NCBI RefSeq assembly: GCF_013870525.1
Contig: NZ_JACBXD010000028.1
Coordinates: 1 to 64,000, forward strand
Origin: Amycolatopsis pittospori
Lineage (GTDB): Bacteria > Actinomycetota > Actinomycetes > Mycobacteriales > Pseudonocardiaceae
Length of the DNA stretch: 64,000 nucleotides
Reading direction: 5' to 3'
Of the stretch, positions 34,416 to 43,024 are shown piece after piece. Positions within the stretch are counted from its first letter, which is position 1; each line of letters starts with the position of its first letter. The notes below the pieces were generated by a model. It saw only the letters and a program-made list of their open reading frames with translations, was not told where the DNA came from and did not search any database. Both the position numbers and the translations under genes were made by a program.

Positions 34416-35726
34416 TCACCCCCGGATCGTCGCCCCGTCCGGCGTCGAGGAGTCCTCGCTCAGCCGTTCGGTCTTGGTCCAGCTGTTGCGCCGGGCCAGT
34501 ACCCGGAACAGCGCCCGCCAGGTGGCGATCACGCCGAGAACCAGGAATCCCGGATAGAGCAGACCCGCGAGCAGACAACGGTGGAACGGCTCTTCTCCCA
34601 GTCGCAGCCGGTGCACGACCGCCCACACCACACCGGGGACCAGGAGCACGGCCACGCCGATCAAGGCCGCGCCCGGCAACGCCGACGGCGGCGCGATCAG
34701 CCCGCCGAGCGTGACGCCCGACCACGACGCGACGAGTGTGCCGGCGAACAACAACGAGACCACCAGGGACAACGGCACGGTCAGCCAAGGCGTCACGAGA
34801 TAGGCCAGGAAATCCAGCAGACCGAAACTGCCCACGTGCCGAGAGGCCAGCAGTTCCCGCAAATGCCTCGCGCACTGCAGATTGCCTTGCGCCCACCGCG
34901 TGCGTTGCCGCAGGAGCCTGCGCAGATCGACGAGTCCCTGCTGGGTCACCCACGCCGATTTCACGTACCGCATCCGGATACCGGCGACATGCAGCCGTAA
35001 ACCCAGTTCCAGGTCCTCCACCAGGCAGTCCGACCAGGGAGCCGGATCGAACCGGCGCAGGACACCGAGTCTGGTGAATTGCCCGTTACCGCCCATCCCG
35101 ACGCTGCCCGCGAGATCGCGCAGGCTTTGCGACGCGTCGGCGACCGCGCCGAACTCCAGATCCTGCAGCAACGCCAAGAGGCTGCCCCGATTGTGAATGC
35201 GCACCCGGCATTGCACGGCCCCGACACCGCGATCGCCGAACACGTCGGCGACCTCGCGCAACATACCCGGGCTGCCACGGCCGTCGCCGTCGATGATGCC
35301 GACGATCGTCTTCTGCACGCTTCCTTCGGCTTCGCACAGCCGGAGGATGTAGCGATAGCCGGCGTTCAGGGCTTCCCCCTTGCCCTGGCGGGCATGAGGG
35401 AGATCACGGCGCAGGACGTGCAGGCGCGGGTCGTTCACCTGACGGAGGACGTCCGGGGTGCCGTCGTCCGAACCGTCGTCGATCACCAGGACGCGGACCG
35501 GATTCCGGCCGGTGCCCAGCGAAAGCGCGGTCCGGACGGTGTTGCCGACGACCCGTTCCTCGTTGAGCGCCGGGATCACGATCCAGAATTCGAGTCCCTC
35601 CCCGCGTGCGGCCACGGACCGGCGCGAGCGGCCGGTGCGCCACGCGAACGCCGCGAGCAGGATGTTGTGCGTCGGCCACCAGAGGAGCAACAGCATCATG
35701 GTCGCGCCGAACGCGGGATTCGCCAT
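34416..35726 (-). CDS. Membrane GT2 glycosyltransferase (processive-type)
   Basis: A 436-residue family-2 glycosyltransferase. There is one N-terminal membrane segment (about 8-28), a GT-A domain with DDGSDDGT (83-90), DGDGR (146-150) and ED (237-238), and the QRTRW motif (274-278; QxxRW type) typical of processive synthases such as cellulose, chitin or hyaluronan synthase, followed by 3-4 C-terminal helices. Such enzymes polymerise and export a glycan. It sits next to a small membrane protein and divergent from a UDP-GlcNAc 2-epimerase, so its donor may be UDP-GlcNAc or UDP-ManNAc (inference). Confidence 0.9.
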   Translation of the reverse strand: MANPAFGATMMLLLLWWPTHNILLAAFAWRTGRSRRSVAARGEGLEFWIVIPALNEERVVGNTVRTALSLGTGRNPVRVLVIDDGSDDGTPDVLRQVNDPRLHVLRRDLPHARQGKGEALNAGYRYILRLCEAEGSVQKTIVGIIDGDGRGSPGMLREVADVFGDRGVGAVQCRVRIHNRGSLLALLQDLEFGAVADASQSLRDLAGSVGMGGNGQFTRLGVLRRFDPAPWSDCLVEDLELGLRLHVAGIRMRYVKSAWVTQQGLVDLRRLLRQRTRWAQGNLQCARHLRELLASRHVGSFGLLDFLAYLVTPWLTVPLSLVVSLLFAGTLVASWSGVTLGGLIAPPSALPGAALIGVAVLLVPGVVWAVVHRLRLGEEPFHRCLLAGLLYPGFLVLGVIATWRALFRVLARRNSWTKTERLSEDSSTPDGATIRG

Positions 35727-35736
35727 GAAAGCCGGT

Positions 35737-35892
35737 TCAGTTCTTCGAACGAAGATGCAGCGAACGCGCCATGAGGAGCAGGGCGATCGCCCCGATCACC
35801 ATCGCGAGCACGATGCTCACCGACGCACCGGCCGCCGTCGCGCCGATTCCGAGCGCGGAGGCCTTGACCGGCCCCACCGAGACCATCGACAT
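35737..35892 (-). CDS. Small single-pass membrane protein upstream of the glycosyltransferase
   Basis: A 51-residue protein from ATG 35892, with ribosome site GAAGGAAAG. It is a short Ala/Gly/Val-rich N-terminus and one membrane helix (about 20-42, SIVLAMVIGAIALLLMA), ending in a basic tail. Not recognised. The stop lies 10 bases before the glycosyltransferase start, so the two are co-transcribed; a role as an accessory subunit of the synthase is plausible but unproven. Confidence 0.7.
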   Translation of the reverse strand: MSMVSVGPVKASALGIGATAAGASVSIVLAMVIGAIALLLMARSLHLRSKN

Positions 35893-35927
35893 GTCTTTCC
35901 TTCGGATAATGGGCGCCACAAAACATC

Positions 35928-35953
35928 TACTCACAGTTTTCAAACCGTGAGTA
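35928..35953. promoter_or_regulatory. 26-bp palindrome in the divergent glycan-locus promoter region
   Basis: TACTCACAGTTT (35928-35939) and AAACCGTGAGTA (35942-35953) are inverted with one mismatch around a 2-base centre. It lies 36 bases upstream of the small membrane gene and 190 upstream of the epimerase. A second short dyad GGGTACAGTACCC is at 35992-36004. Operator function is inferred. Confidence 0.55.
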
Positions 35954-36145
35954 CCGGGTCACCCTGGGAAGCGATATTCAGCCGTTCGGGTGGGTACAGT
36001 ACCCCGTTTGTGTTAACGTTCGCGGGCGACGATCCCCCGTAAAGGTGACCATCCGTACGTGATCCTCGCCTCACCTACCACTCCTTCGTGATTTCGACGA
36101 CGAATTCACGCCGTATCCACCGCGAGACCCCGGAAGAAGGACCAG

Positions 36146-37357
36146 GTGCGTAACGCACAGCACAAGAGCGACACCCTGCCCGAAATCTGGCTGGTCGCGG
36201 GCACCCGGCCCGAAGCCGTGAAATTGGCTCCGGTGGCCCGGGCATTGTCCGCGGAGGGCCGCATGCGACCCGTGGTCATCGCCACCGGGCAGCATCCCGA
36301 AATGGTCGACCAGGCTTTGGCGACGTTCGGATTGACGCCGGATGAACGGTTGACGCTGAATCGGCGAACGGGTTCCCAGCCGGAGCTTCTTTCCGGCCTT
36401 TTGACCGGTTTGGAAGAAGTGGCCGAACGGCGACCGCCCGCGGCCGTGGTGGTCCAGGGCGACACGACGACAACTTTGGCCGGAGCACTGGCGGCGTTCT
36501 GGCGCCGCGTTCCCGTCGTGCACCTCGAAGCGGGTCTGCGCTCGTTCGACATGGGCGCGCCGTTCCCCGAAGAACTCAACCGGAAACTCGTGACGCAGGC
36601 GGCCGCGCTCCACCTCGCCCCCACTCCTGACGCCGCCGCCAACCTGCGCGTGGAGGGCGTCCCGGACGCCGACGTCCTCGTCGCCGGGAACACCGTCGTC
36701 GACGCGATCCTCACGGTGACGGACAAATCCACCACCTTGCACGACCCCGAGCTGGCGACGGTGATCGAGAACGCCACGCGCGGAGCGGTCAAACTGATGT
36801 TGGTCACCCTCCATCGCCGGGAATCCTGGGGAGAGCCGATGCGCCGGGTTCTGCGCGCGGTGGCCGAATTGCTGGACTCGGACCCCGAACTGCGGGTCGT
36901 GCTCCCCGCGCATCCGAACCCGGAGGTGCGCGGCCTGGTCCGTGAGGAACTGGGTGGGAACCCGGGCGTGCTGATCACCGGTCCGCTGCCCTACACCGAA
37001 CTGGCGGCGACGCTGGCCGCCAGCACGCTGGTCCTCTCCGATTCCGGCGGCATCCAGGAAGAGGCGCCGACCTTCGGGGTGCCGGTCCTGGTCCTGCGTG
37101 ACGTCACCGAGCGCATGGAGGCCGTGAACGCCGGCTGCGCGCTGCTCGTCGGCACGGACGGCGAGCGGATCGTCTCCACCGCGAAGCGACTGCTGGACGA
37201 TCCGGCCGCGCGCACGCGGATGATGAGCAACGGCAACCCTTTCGGCGACGGAGCGGCCGCGGAGCGGACCGAGCAGGCGATCGCGCATCTGCTGGGACTC
37301 GCCGCCGACCGGCCCGCCCCGTTCCGGCCCACCGCGAGCGATCTGGCCGAGGTCTGA
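36146..37357 (+). CDS. wecB: UDP-N-acetylglucosamine 2-epimerase (non-hydrolysing)
   Basis: A 403-residue enzyme interconverting UDP-GlcNAc and UDP-ManNAc. Diagnostic motifs: GTRPE (19-23), QGD (104-106), HLEAG (126-130) and the UDP-binding SDSGGIQEEAPTFGVPVLVLRDVTER near residue 295. GTG 36146 is preceded by GAAGGA. It is the first gene of a plus-strand pair with the DUF2334 gene (4-base gap) and divergent from the membrane glycosyltransferase, which places it in glycan synthesis rather than teichoic-acid synthesis, for which no other genes are seen. Confidence 0.93.
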   Translation: MRNAQHKSDTLPEIWLVAGTRPEAVKLAPVARALSAEGRMRPVVIATGQHPEMVDQALATFGLTPDERLTLNRRTGSQPELLSGLLTGLEEVAERRPPAAVVVQGDTTTTLAGALAAFWRRVPVVHLEAGLRSFDMGAPFPEELNRKLVTQAAALHLAPTPDAAANLRVEGVPDADVLVAGNTVVDAILTVTDKSTTLHDPELATVIENATRGAVKLMLVTLHRRESWGEPMRRVLRAVAELLDSDPELRVVLPAHPNPEVRGLVREELGGNPGVLITGPLPYTELAATLAASTLVLSDSGGIQEEAPTFGVPVLVLRDVTERMEAVNAGCALLVGTDGERIVSTAKRLLDDPAARTRMMSNGNPFGDGAAAERTEQAIAHLLGLAADRPAPFRPTASDLAEV

Positions 37358-37361
37358 CCCG

Positions 37362-39095
37362 ATGGCGAAGAACCAGGGCACGCAACGCTTTCGCCTGCCC
37401 GCCTGGCTGCGGCTCGCCGTGGTCGCGGTCGTCGCCGTCACCGTCGCCGTGATCGTCCTGGTGCGGGTCACCGCGACGAGTCCGGTCACGGCGTCGCCGC
37501 CGGCCACCCCGGTGTCGCTCGCCGGACGGCTGCCGGAGGCGGCCCGGGCCGGAGCGCCCGGGCCCGGAGGCGACCCGGCCCGGCAGACCCTCGTGCTCTA
37601 CGACGACGGCCGGAAGGCCGACGGATCCGTTTCCCCGCCCGAAGAGGTCAAGTCGGCCGAGGCGTACGCGATGTTCACCGCGAACCTCGTTTCCCGTGGC
37701 ACGGCTTGGAAAATGCAGCCCGCCGCCGACTACGCACCCCGGCAGGCGGAGCAGTTCCAGGCGATCGTCTACGTCGGCTCGGTCTACGACGCCCGGCTGC
37801 CCAAGGCCTTCCTCGTCGATGTCGCGGCCGCCCGTGTCCCGGTCGTCTGGATCGGCGCCAACATCTGGCAGTTGCATGCGGGCACGGGCAAGGCGGCGGG
37901 CGGCCCCGGCTGGCGCGCGGAGGGGTATCGAGGCGACAACCCCACCACCGTCACCTACAAGGGCACGCCCCTGCGCCGTGATCCCCGGTCCGGCACGGGC
38001 GTCGTCGCGATCGACGTCCGCGATCGGACGAAGGTCCAGATCCTGGCGGAGGCGAGCGCACCCGGCGGTACCCCGTCCCCCTGGGCCGTCCACTCAGGAC
38101 AGTTGACCTATGTGGCGGAAGTGCCTTACGCCTACGCGGAAGCACAGGATCGCTACCTCGCCATGGCCGACATCCTGCTGGGCGCCCTGTCGCCGAAGGC
38201 ACCGGACCGCCACCGCGCGCTGATCCGGCTCGAAGACGTTGGCCCGCGCACGAAGCCGGAAGAGCTGCGCCGGGTCACGGACTTCCTCATCCAGCAACGG
38301 ATCCCGTTCTCCCTTGCGGTATACCCGTACTACTCGGATCCGCAGGGCCGGGCGAACAACGGGAGCCCGACGTCCGCGCGTCTCGTGGACTCGCCGGAAC
38401 TCGTCGGCGTGCTCAAGGAGGCCGTGCAGGCGGGCGCGACGCTGATCATGCACGGCTACAGCCATCAGAGCGACAGCGGCCCGAACCCGTACGACGGGGT
38501 GAGCGCGAGCGATTTCGAGTTCTACAAGGCGAGCGTCGACGGCAACGGAGTCGTCCACATGGACGGGCCGATGCCGGAGGATTCCCCGCAGTGGTTCGAG
38601 CAGCGCATCGCGACCGGGCTCGGCGAGTTCCGGCGGGTCGGCCTCCCCGAGCCGACGATGTTCGAATTCCCGCACTACGGCGGTTCGGCCGTGGACTACC
38701 AGCTGACGACCAAGATGTTCCAGGCCCGGTACGACCGCGGCAGTTACTACGCCGGTTTCTGCCCGGGCGGCCGGTGCGGCGCGGCCGGCGCGGCGACGTC
38801 GGAACAGGTGTACGGCCAGTTCTTCCCGTACCCGGTGCGCGACGTCTACGGCGCGAACGTCGTCCCCGAGAACATCGGGAACGTGGCGCCGATCGCGTTC
38901 AACCAGCATTCCGCCCGCACCGCGGTCGACATGCTCGCCGATGCCCAGAGCGCGCTCGTCGTCCGAGACAACGTCGCCAGCTTCTTCTACCACCCGTTCC
39001 TCGGTGAGGGCGGCTTGCGCGATCTCGTGAACTCGCTGCGGGCGCTGGGATACCGCTTCACCACACCGGCGGAAGTCCTCGCCGACCAGGCCTAG
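37362..39095 (+). CDS. Membrane-anchored DUF2334 polysaccharide deacetylase-like protein
   Basis: A 577-residue protein. It has a short basic N-terminus, one membrane helix (about 12-36) and a large extracytoplasmic part. The last ~330 residues match DUF2334: LIRLEDVGPRTKPEELRRV, FSLAVYPYYSDP and LIMHGYSHQSD provide the Asp and His positions of the NodB-like deacetylase fold. Probably removes acetyl groups from an extracellular polysaccharide. Encoded 4 bases after the epimerase gene, which supports action on the glycan made by this locus. Confidence 0.85.
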   Translation: MAKNQGTQRFRLPAWLRLAVVAVVAVTVAVIVLVRVTATSPVTASPPATPVSLAGRLPEAARAGAPGPGGDPARQTLVLYDDGRKADGSVSPPEEVKSAEAYAMFTANLVSRGTAWKMQPAADYAPRQAEQFQAIVYVGSVYDARLPKAFLVDVAAARVPVVWIGANIWQLHAGTGKAAGGPGWRAEGYRGDNPTTVTYKGTPLRRDPRSGTGVVAIDVRDRTKVQILAEASAPGGTPSPWAVHSGQLTYVAEVPYAYAEAQDRYLAMADILLGALSPKAPDRHRALIRLEDVGPRTKPEELRRVTDFLIQQRIPFSLAVYPYYSDPQGRANNGSPTSARLVDSPELVGVLKEAVQAGATLIMHGYSHQSDSGPNPYDGVSASDFEFYKASVDGNGVVHMDGPMPEDSPQWFEQRIATGLGEFRRVGLPEPTMFEFPHYGGSAVDYQLTTKMFQARYDRGSYYAGFCPGGRCGAAGAATSEQVYGQFFPYPVRDVYGANVVPENIGNVAPIAFNQHSARTAVDMLADAQSALVVRDNVASFFYHPFLGEGGLRDLVNSLRALGYRFTTPAEVLADQA

Positions 39096-39104
39096 GATCG
39101 GGTG

Positions 39105-40292
39105 ATGCTCGAGAACCTGCTGGACCCGGAGATCAGGGCCGACCCGTATCCCTTCTACCGGCAGGTGTTCGACAGCGGCCCCGTGCTGAAGGTGAACGAC
39201 GGGTTCTTCGTGGTGAGCGGCTTCGAGGAGGCCACCGCGCTGCTGCGCAACGCCGCGTTCGGCCGTCCGGATCCCGAGGTGCTGCCGGACCCGGACGAGT
39301 ACGAACCGGTGGACGACCAGGGCCGGGTGGTCCGTTCGTTCCTCGCGCTCAACCCGCCCGACCACACGCGGCTGCGGCGGCTGGTCTCCAAGGCGTTCAC
39401 GCCGAGGATGATCGAGCGACTCGCCCCGCGGATCGAAGACCTGGCGAAGGAACTCGTCGCGAAAGCCGTCGAGATGGGCGAATTCGACCTGATGGACGAG
39501 ATCGCGCGGCCGCTGCCGGTCGTCGTCATCAGCGAGATGCTCGGCGTGCCGCTGGCCGACCGCGGCCGGTTCGAGGACTGGTCGCACGCCATGGGCCGGG
39601 CACTCGACCCGTCGTTCCTCATCGCGCAGGAGACGGTGACCGCGGCGGTCGCCGCCCGGCGCGAGTTCGTCGCCTACTTCCGTGAACTGGCCAAGGAACG
39701 GCGGAAGCGGCCGACCGGCGATCTGTTCTCCGATCTGGTGTCGGTGTCCGACGAGGGCGACCGCCTCAGCGAGGGCGAACTGGTGATCACCGCGATGCTG
39801 CTCCTGGTAGCCGGGCACGAGACGACGACCAACCTGATCGGCAACGGGATCCTGGCGCTGCTGAACCACCCGGAGCAGTTCCGTGCGCTGGCGCAGGACC
39901 GGTCGAAGATCCCGAACGCGGTCGAGGAGATGCTCCGGTACGACTCCCCCGTCCAGCTGACCACGCGGACCGCGTTGCGTGACGCCACTATCGGCGAGGA
40001 GACCGTCGGCGAAGGCGCGCAAGCGGTCGTGCTGCTGGGAGCGGCCAACCGCGACCCCCGCGCGAACGAGGCCCCGGACCGGTTCGACGTCGGCCGTCCG
40101 TCGCCGAAGCATCTCGCACTCGGCCAAGGCATCCACTACTGCCTCGGCGCTCCGCTGGCACGACTGGAAGGGCGGGCGTTGTTCGGGGCCCTGCTCGCAA
40201 CCGGCCGGGACTTCCGCCGCGCCTCGGAGCCGGTCTGGGCGAAGCAGGTGACGTTGCGAGGCCTCGCGAACCTCCGGCTCGCCTTCGCCTGA
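39105..40292 (+). CDS. Cytochrome P450
   Basis: A 395-residue soluble bacterial P450. It shows the oxygen-binding I-helix AGHETT (236-241), the K-helix E-x-x-R in VEEMLRYDSPVQ, and the heme-binding loop ALGQGIHYCLGAPLARLE with ligand C346; the first position of the loop is Leu instead of the usual Phe. Class I redox partners are needed, and none are encoded nearby. Substrate unknown. ATG 39105 and GTG 39102 are adjacent candidates. It starts 9 bases after the DUF2334 gene on the same strand, so it may be co-transcribed with the glycan genes, though a functional link is unclear. Confidence 0.93.
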   Translation: MLENLLDPEIRADPYPFYRQVFDSGPVLKVNDGFFVVSGFEEATALLRNAAFGRPDPEVLPDPDEYEPVDDQGRVVRSFLALNPPDHTRLRRLVSKAFTPRMIERLAPRIEDLAKELVAKAVEMGEFDLMDEIARPLPVVVISEMLGVPLADRGRFEDWSHAMGRALDPSFLIAQETVTAAVAARREFVAYFRELAKERRKRPTGDLFSDLVSVSDEGDRLSEGELVITAMLLLVAGHETTTNLIGNGILALLNHPEQFRALAQDRSKIPNAVEEMLRYDSPVQLTTRTALRDATIGEETVGEGAQAVVLLGAANRDPRANEAPDRFDVGRPSPKHLALGQGIHYCLGAPLARLEGRALFGALLATGRDFRRASEPVWAKQVTLRGLANLRLAFA

Positions 40293-40385
40293 CCGGCGGA
40301 AAGTCCGGTTCTCGACCTTAGACGGTTGCCGTCCGCCGCCGAACTGCGCATGCTGTGCGCCATCCGGCGGTCATAGGGGTGTCAT

Positions 40386-41315
40386 ATGCACCAGCAACGC
40401 AAGGAGATCGGCACAGCGAACCCGGTCAGGCCCGGGCCTTTCCATCGGGCGCTTTCCGAGGCGGTGGAGCATCGCGGGCTTTCGTTGTCCCGGATCAGAG
40501 CGCATCTGGCGGCACGGGGTGTTTCCGTGGCCGAGTCGACCCTGAGCTACTGGCAACGCGGGCTCCGGCACCCGTCGACGCCCAAATCACTCGACGTCGT
40601 CCGCGCGCTCGAAGCGGTGCTGGGCCTCGCACCCGACAGTCTGGTCGTGCTGATCGGCCCGCAACGACGGGAGAGCGACCGCAGGCCCTCGTTGCCGGAA
40701 CTGCGGCAAAGCTGGACGGAAACCTGCTCACTCCTGGACGAGCTGAACGACGCGACCGGCGCCGTGGGCAACGCGAAGCTCGACGTCGTGACCGTCGTCG
40801 ACGTGCTGACCATGACAGCGGAAGGCCGGATCGTGGAGATCACCTCGACCATGGTCGTCCGGGCCCGGGAAACCGGAGCGGACGGCTTCGTGGTGACCCA
40901 TCAGGACGAGCCAGGAACGGATATGGAGGCCACCACGGTCGTCGCCACCGACGGCTGCCGGAGAGGGAGAGTGCGAAGAAGCACCTCCTCGCCGGGCATG
41001 GTGTTCGAGCTCCTTTTCGACCGGGGTCTGACCGAGGGGGAAACACACACCTTCGCCTTCACTCTGCACTTGGCCGCGTCGGTCCGTTCGACCTGTTTCC
41101 ACCGCACAGTGCGCTCTCGCATGTCCGCCTATCTTCTCCGGCTGCGTTTCGACGCCGGCGCGATCCCGGCCCGCTGTGTCAAAACCGTCCGGGAGCGCGA
41201 AGACCTTCCCGCGGTGGTCAGCGAACCGCTGTTCTGCGGTCCGGGGGCGACGGTCAGCGCGTATTTCGAGGACCTCGGCGTCGGGATCGCCGGGATCGAC
41301 CTCATCTGGGAGTGA
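40386..41315 (+). CDS. XRE-type DNA-binding protein with unknown C-terminal domain
   Basis: A 309-residue protein. Residues ~18-80 form a helix-turn-helix (LSEAVEHRGLSLSRIRAHLA ... LSYWQRG ... ALEAVLGLAPDSL). The remaining ~220 residues, beta-rich by appearance, are not recognised. The 3' end overlaps the convergent membrane-protein gene by 14 bases, so transcription of one may affect the other. It is a candidate regulator for the two secreted proteins that follow on the opposite strand. Confidence 0.75.
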   Translation: MHQQRKEIGTANPVRPGPFHRALSEAVEHRGLSLSRIRAHLAARGVSVAESTLSYWQRGLRHPSTPKSLDVVRALEAVLGLAPDSLVVLIGPQRRESDRRPSLPELRQSWTETCSLLDELNDATGAVGNAKLDVVTVVDVLTMTAEGRIVEITSTMVVRARETGADGFVVTHQDEPGTDMEATTVVATDGCRRGRVRRSTSSPGMVFELLFDRGLTEGETHTFAFTLHLAASVRSTCFHRTVRSRMSAYLLRLRFDAGAIPARCVKTVREREDLPAVVSEPLFCGPGATVSAYFEDLGVGIAGIDLIWE

Positions 41316-42075
41316 GCCGGCGCTTCCGCCGGACCAGGAACACCACGAGGGCGAGCACGGCCACTCCCCCGGCGATCGACGCGGCCGTGATCGCCACGGG
41401 CGACCCGCTGTCGACGGGCCGCGGACCGGTCTGGGCGAAGCCGATTCCTTGGTTGCGCTGATAGTCCGAACCGGGCATCTTGTCGCCGTACCGGTCGTGC
41501 ACGTTCCGCTGGTACTCGGCGAGAGGGACGGACTTTCCCACCGGTGACTGGGGAAGGCTCGCCTGCAGGAGCACCACGTCCTGGGCGCCGAGGTCGTACC
41601 AGCCGTTGATCTGCGGTTCGTTGAGCAGCACCGAACCAGGCCGGAGCCGTGCGCTCAGGGTCTCCTCGTCGTTCCCGGAGAACACCCCGGCCGCGACCCA
41701 TTTCCCCGGTCCTTCCGGCATCGCCTGCAGCGTGGCCTTCTGACCGGAATCGGCGGTGGCTGTCACGGCGACGGAACTCAGGGTGCCGGCTGGGACTTCG
41801 GCGATGCCGCGGACGAAATCGGGATTGAGGGTGTAGACCACCACTCCCTTCCCGCTCATCGTGATCCGCTGCGGTTCGATGCGGTCGACCTGCCGGAAGT
41901 TCGATTTCGCGAGGCCGATCGCACCCGGCTCACCGGCGACGCGCACGGCGGCGGCGAGATCGTCGGCCGAGGGCGGGACGACTCCTTCGCTCGCCGCGGC
42001 GGGCAGCGTGGCGGGCAAGAGCGCCGCGACGGCCAACACGAGGGAACCGGAGAACTTCCGGCAGATCCTGGTCAT
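41302..42075 (-). CDS. Exported membrane-anchored protein of unknown function
   Basis: A 257-residue protein with an N-terminal signal sequence (about 1-29, cleavage near PAAAS), a ~190-residue extracellular part and a C-terminal membrane helix (~222-247) followed by a basic tail RRKRRLTPR: a type I topology with a C-terminal anchor, but no LPxTG motif. No family recognised. It follows the cysteine-protease gene with 9 bases between, so it is likely a partner or membrane anchor for the protease. Confidence 0.72.
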   Translation of the reverse strand: MTRICRKFSGSLVLAVAALLPATLPAAASEGVVPPSADDLAAAVRVAGEPGAIGLAKSNFRQVDRIEPQRITMSGKGVVVYTLNPDFVRGIAEVPAGTLSSVAVTATADSGQKATLQAMPEGPGKWVAAGVFSGNDEETLSARLRPGSVLLNEPQINGWYDLGAQDVVLLQASLPQSPVGKSVPLAEYQRNVHDRYGDKMPGSDYQRNQGIGFAQTGPRPVDSGSPVAITAASIAGGVAVLALVVFLVRRKRRLTPR

Positions 42076-42084
42076 GACCGCGTG

Positions 42085-42771
42085 TCAGCCCTTCCGGATG
42101 TTGACGATGGTGTCGTTCCAGGTGTGCTGGGCGTTGCGGCGGTACTGGTTGTAGTTCCAGGTCTTGTACCGCGGGGAGGTCGCCCACGGGTCACCGACCA
42201 TGATGGACTGGCTGGCGGTGTCGTAGCCGTAGATCACCTGCGCGTGGCCACCGCCCGACGTCCAGTAGATCCCCGTCAGGTTCAGGATCCCGGCGTCGAC
42301 CTGGCTGACGACCGAGGTGAAGCTGATGGGTCCGCGCGCGTCCTGTGAGGAGAAGCCGGTGCCCTGGAACCCGCGGATGATCTCGGGGATCTGAGCCGGC
42401 TGGTTCGGGCAGTACCCGGCCTGCGTTCCCTTGCCCGCGGCGCAGAACTGGGCCTGCGTGGCGGTGCCACCCAGCGAGCGTTCGATGCTGGAACCGTCCG
42501 CCGCCCAGCACCACTGGTTGTACTGCTGAACCTGCTGGGTGTAGTTCAACTGCTTGGAGGCCGCGGAGGCGGCGAGAGTGGTCGCGTTGCCCGCTACGGG
42601 GGCGATCTCGCGCACCTGGGTGTGGGTCTCGGTCTTGATCAGGCCGATGGGCCGTTCGCCGTCCGCGCCGGGCTGTGCGAGGGCGGCGGCGGGCACCATG
42701 CTCAGCGCGAAGACGGCGGCACCGGTCGCCAGTGCGGCCCGGGTCACCCGCCGGCTCGATAGGCTCTTCAC
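42085..42771 (-). CDS. Secreted C39/papain-like cysteine protease
   Basis: A 228-residue exported protein. The signal peptide spans about 1-32 (ending AALAQPG). The catalytic residues by pattern are C88 (QWCWAA), H176 (GGHAQVIYGY) and D194 (VGDP), as in papain-like peptidase C39 proteins. Two further cysteines (C110, C121) may form a disulphide. I chose GTG 42771 because GGAG lies 6 bases upstream; ATG 42789 would add six residues before the signal. First gene of a pair with the membrane protein downstream. Substrate unknown; it could process a peptide or act on competitors. Confidence 0.85.
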   Translation of the reverse strand: MKSLSSRRVTRAALATGAAVFALSMVPAAALAQPGADGERPIGLIKTETHTQVREIAPVAGNATTLAASAASKQLNYTQQVQQYNQWCWAADGSSIERSLGGTATQAQFCAAGKGTQAGYCPNQPAQIPEIIRGFQGTGFSSQDARGPISFTSVVSQVDAGILNLTGIYWTSGGGHAQVIYGYDTASQSIMVGDPWATSPRYKTWNYNQYRRNAQHTWNDTIVNIRKG

Positions 42772-42895
42772 AGATGTCTCCTTTGACATGGGGATGGGGA
42801 GAGGCACACGCGGCCGGAAATGGTGCTGCCGGCCGAGATCACCGTGCGCCGCCCCGCCCTCGGGGACAACGCCCTCGCACGACGTCAAGGAAACG

Positions 42896-42911
42896 CTGTG
42901 ATCGTTCACAG
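42896..42911. promoter_or_regulatory. Dyad CTGTGA-N4-TCACAG upstream of the protease gene
   Basis: A 16-base perfect dyad about 125 bases upstream of the protease start. It resembles a CRP half-site pair (TGTGA/TCACA), but the spacing is 4 rather than 6. A related dyad TTCACA-N5-TGTGAA is at 42993-43009, at the end of the adenylate-cyclase gene. Confidence 0.4.
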
Positions 42912-43024
42912 GGAGCGCGTCGGCGAGAGAGCCAGGAAATCGCGGGCCCGCGGCAGGAAGACGCGCGGTCGTCGCGCAAGATTCACTGCCCGTTCACAAG
43001 CGCTGTGAATCCGCCACCAAAGGT

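Noticed and set aside
42896..42911. A true CRP site
   Set aside because: The centre is 4 bases instead of 6, so I list it only as a dyad.
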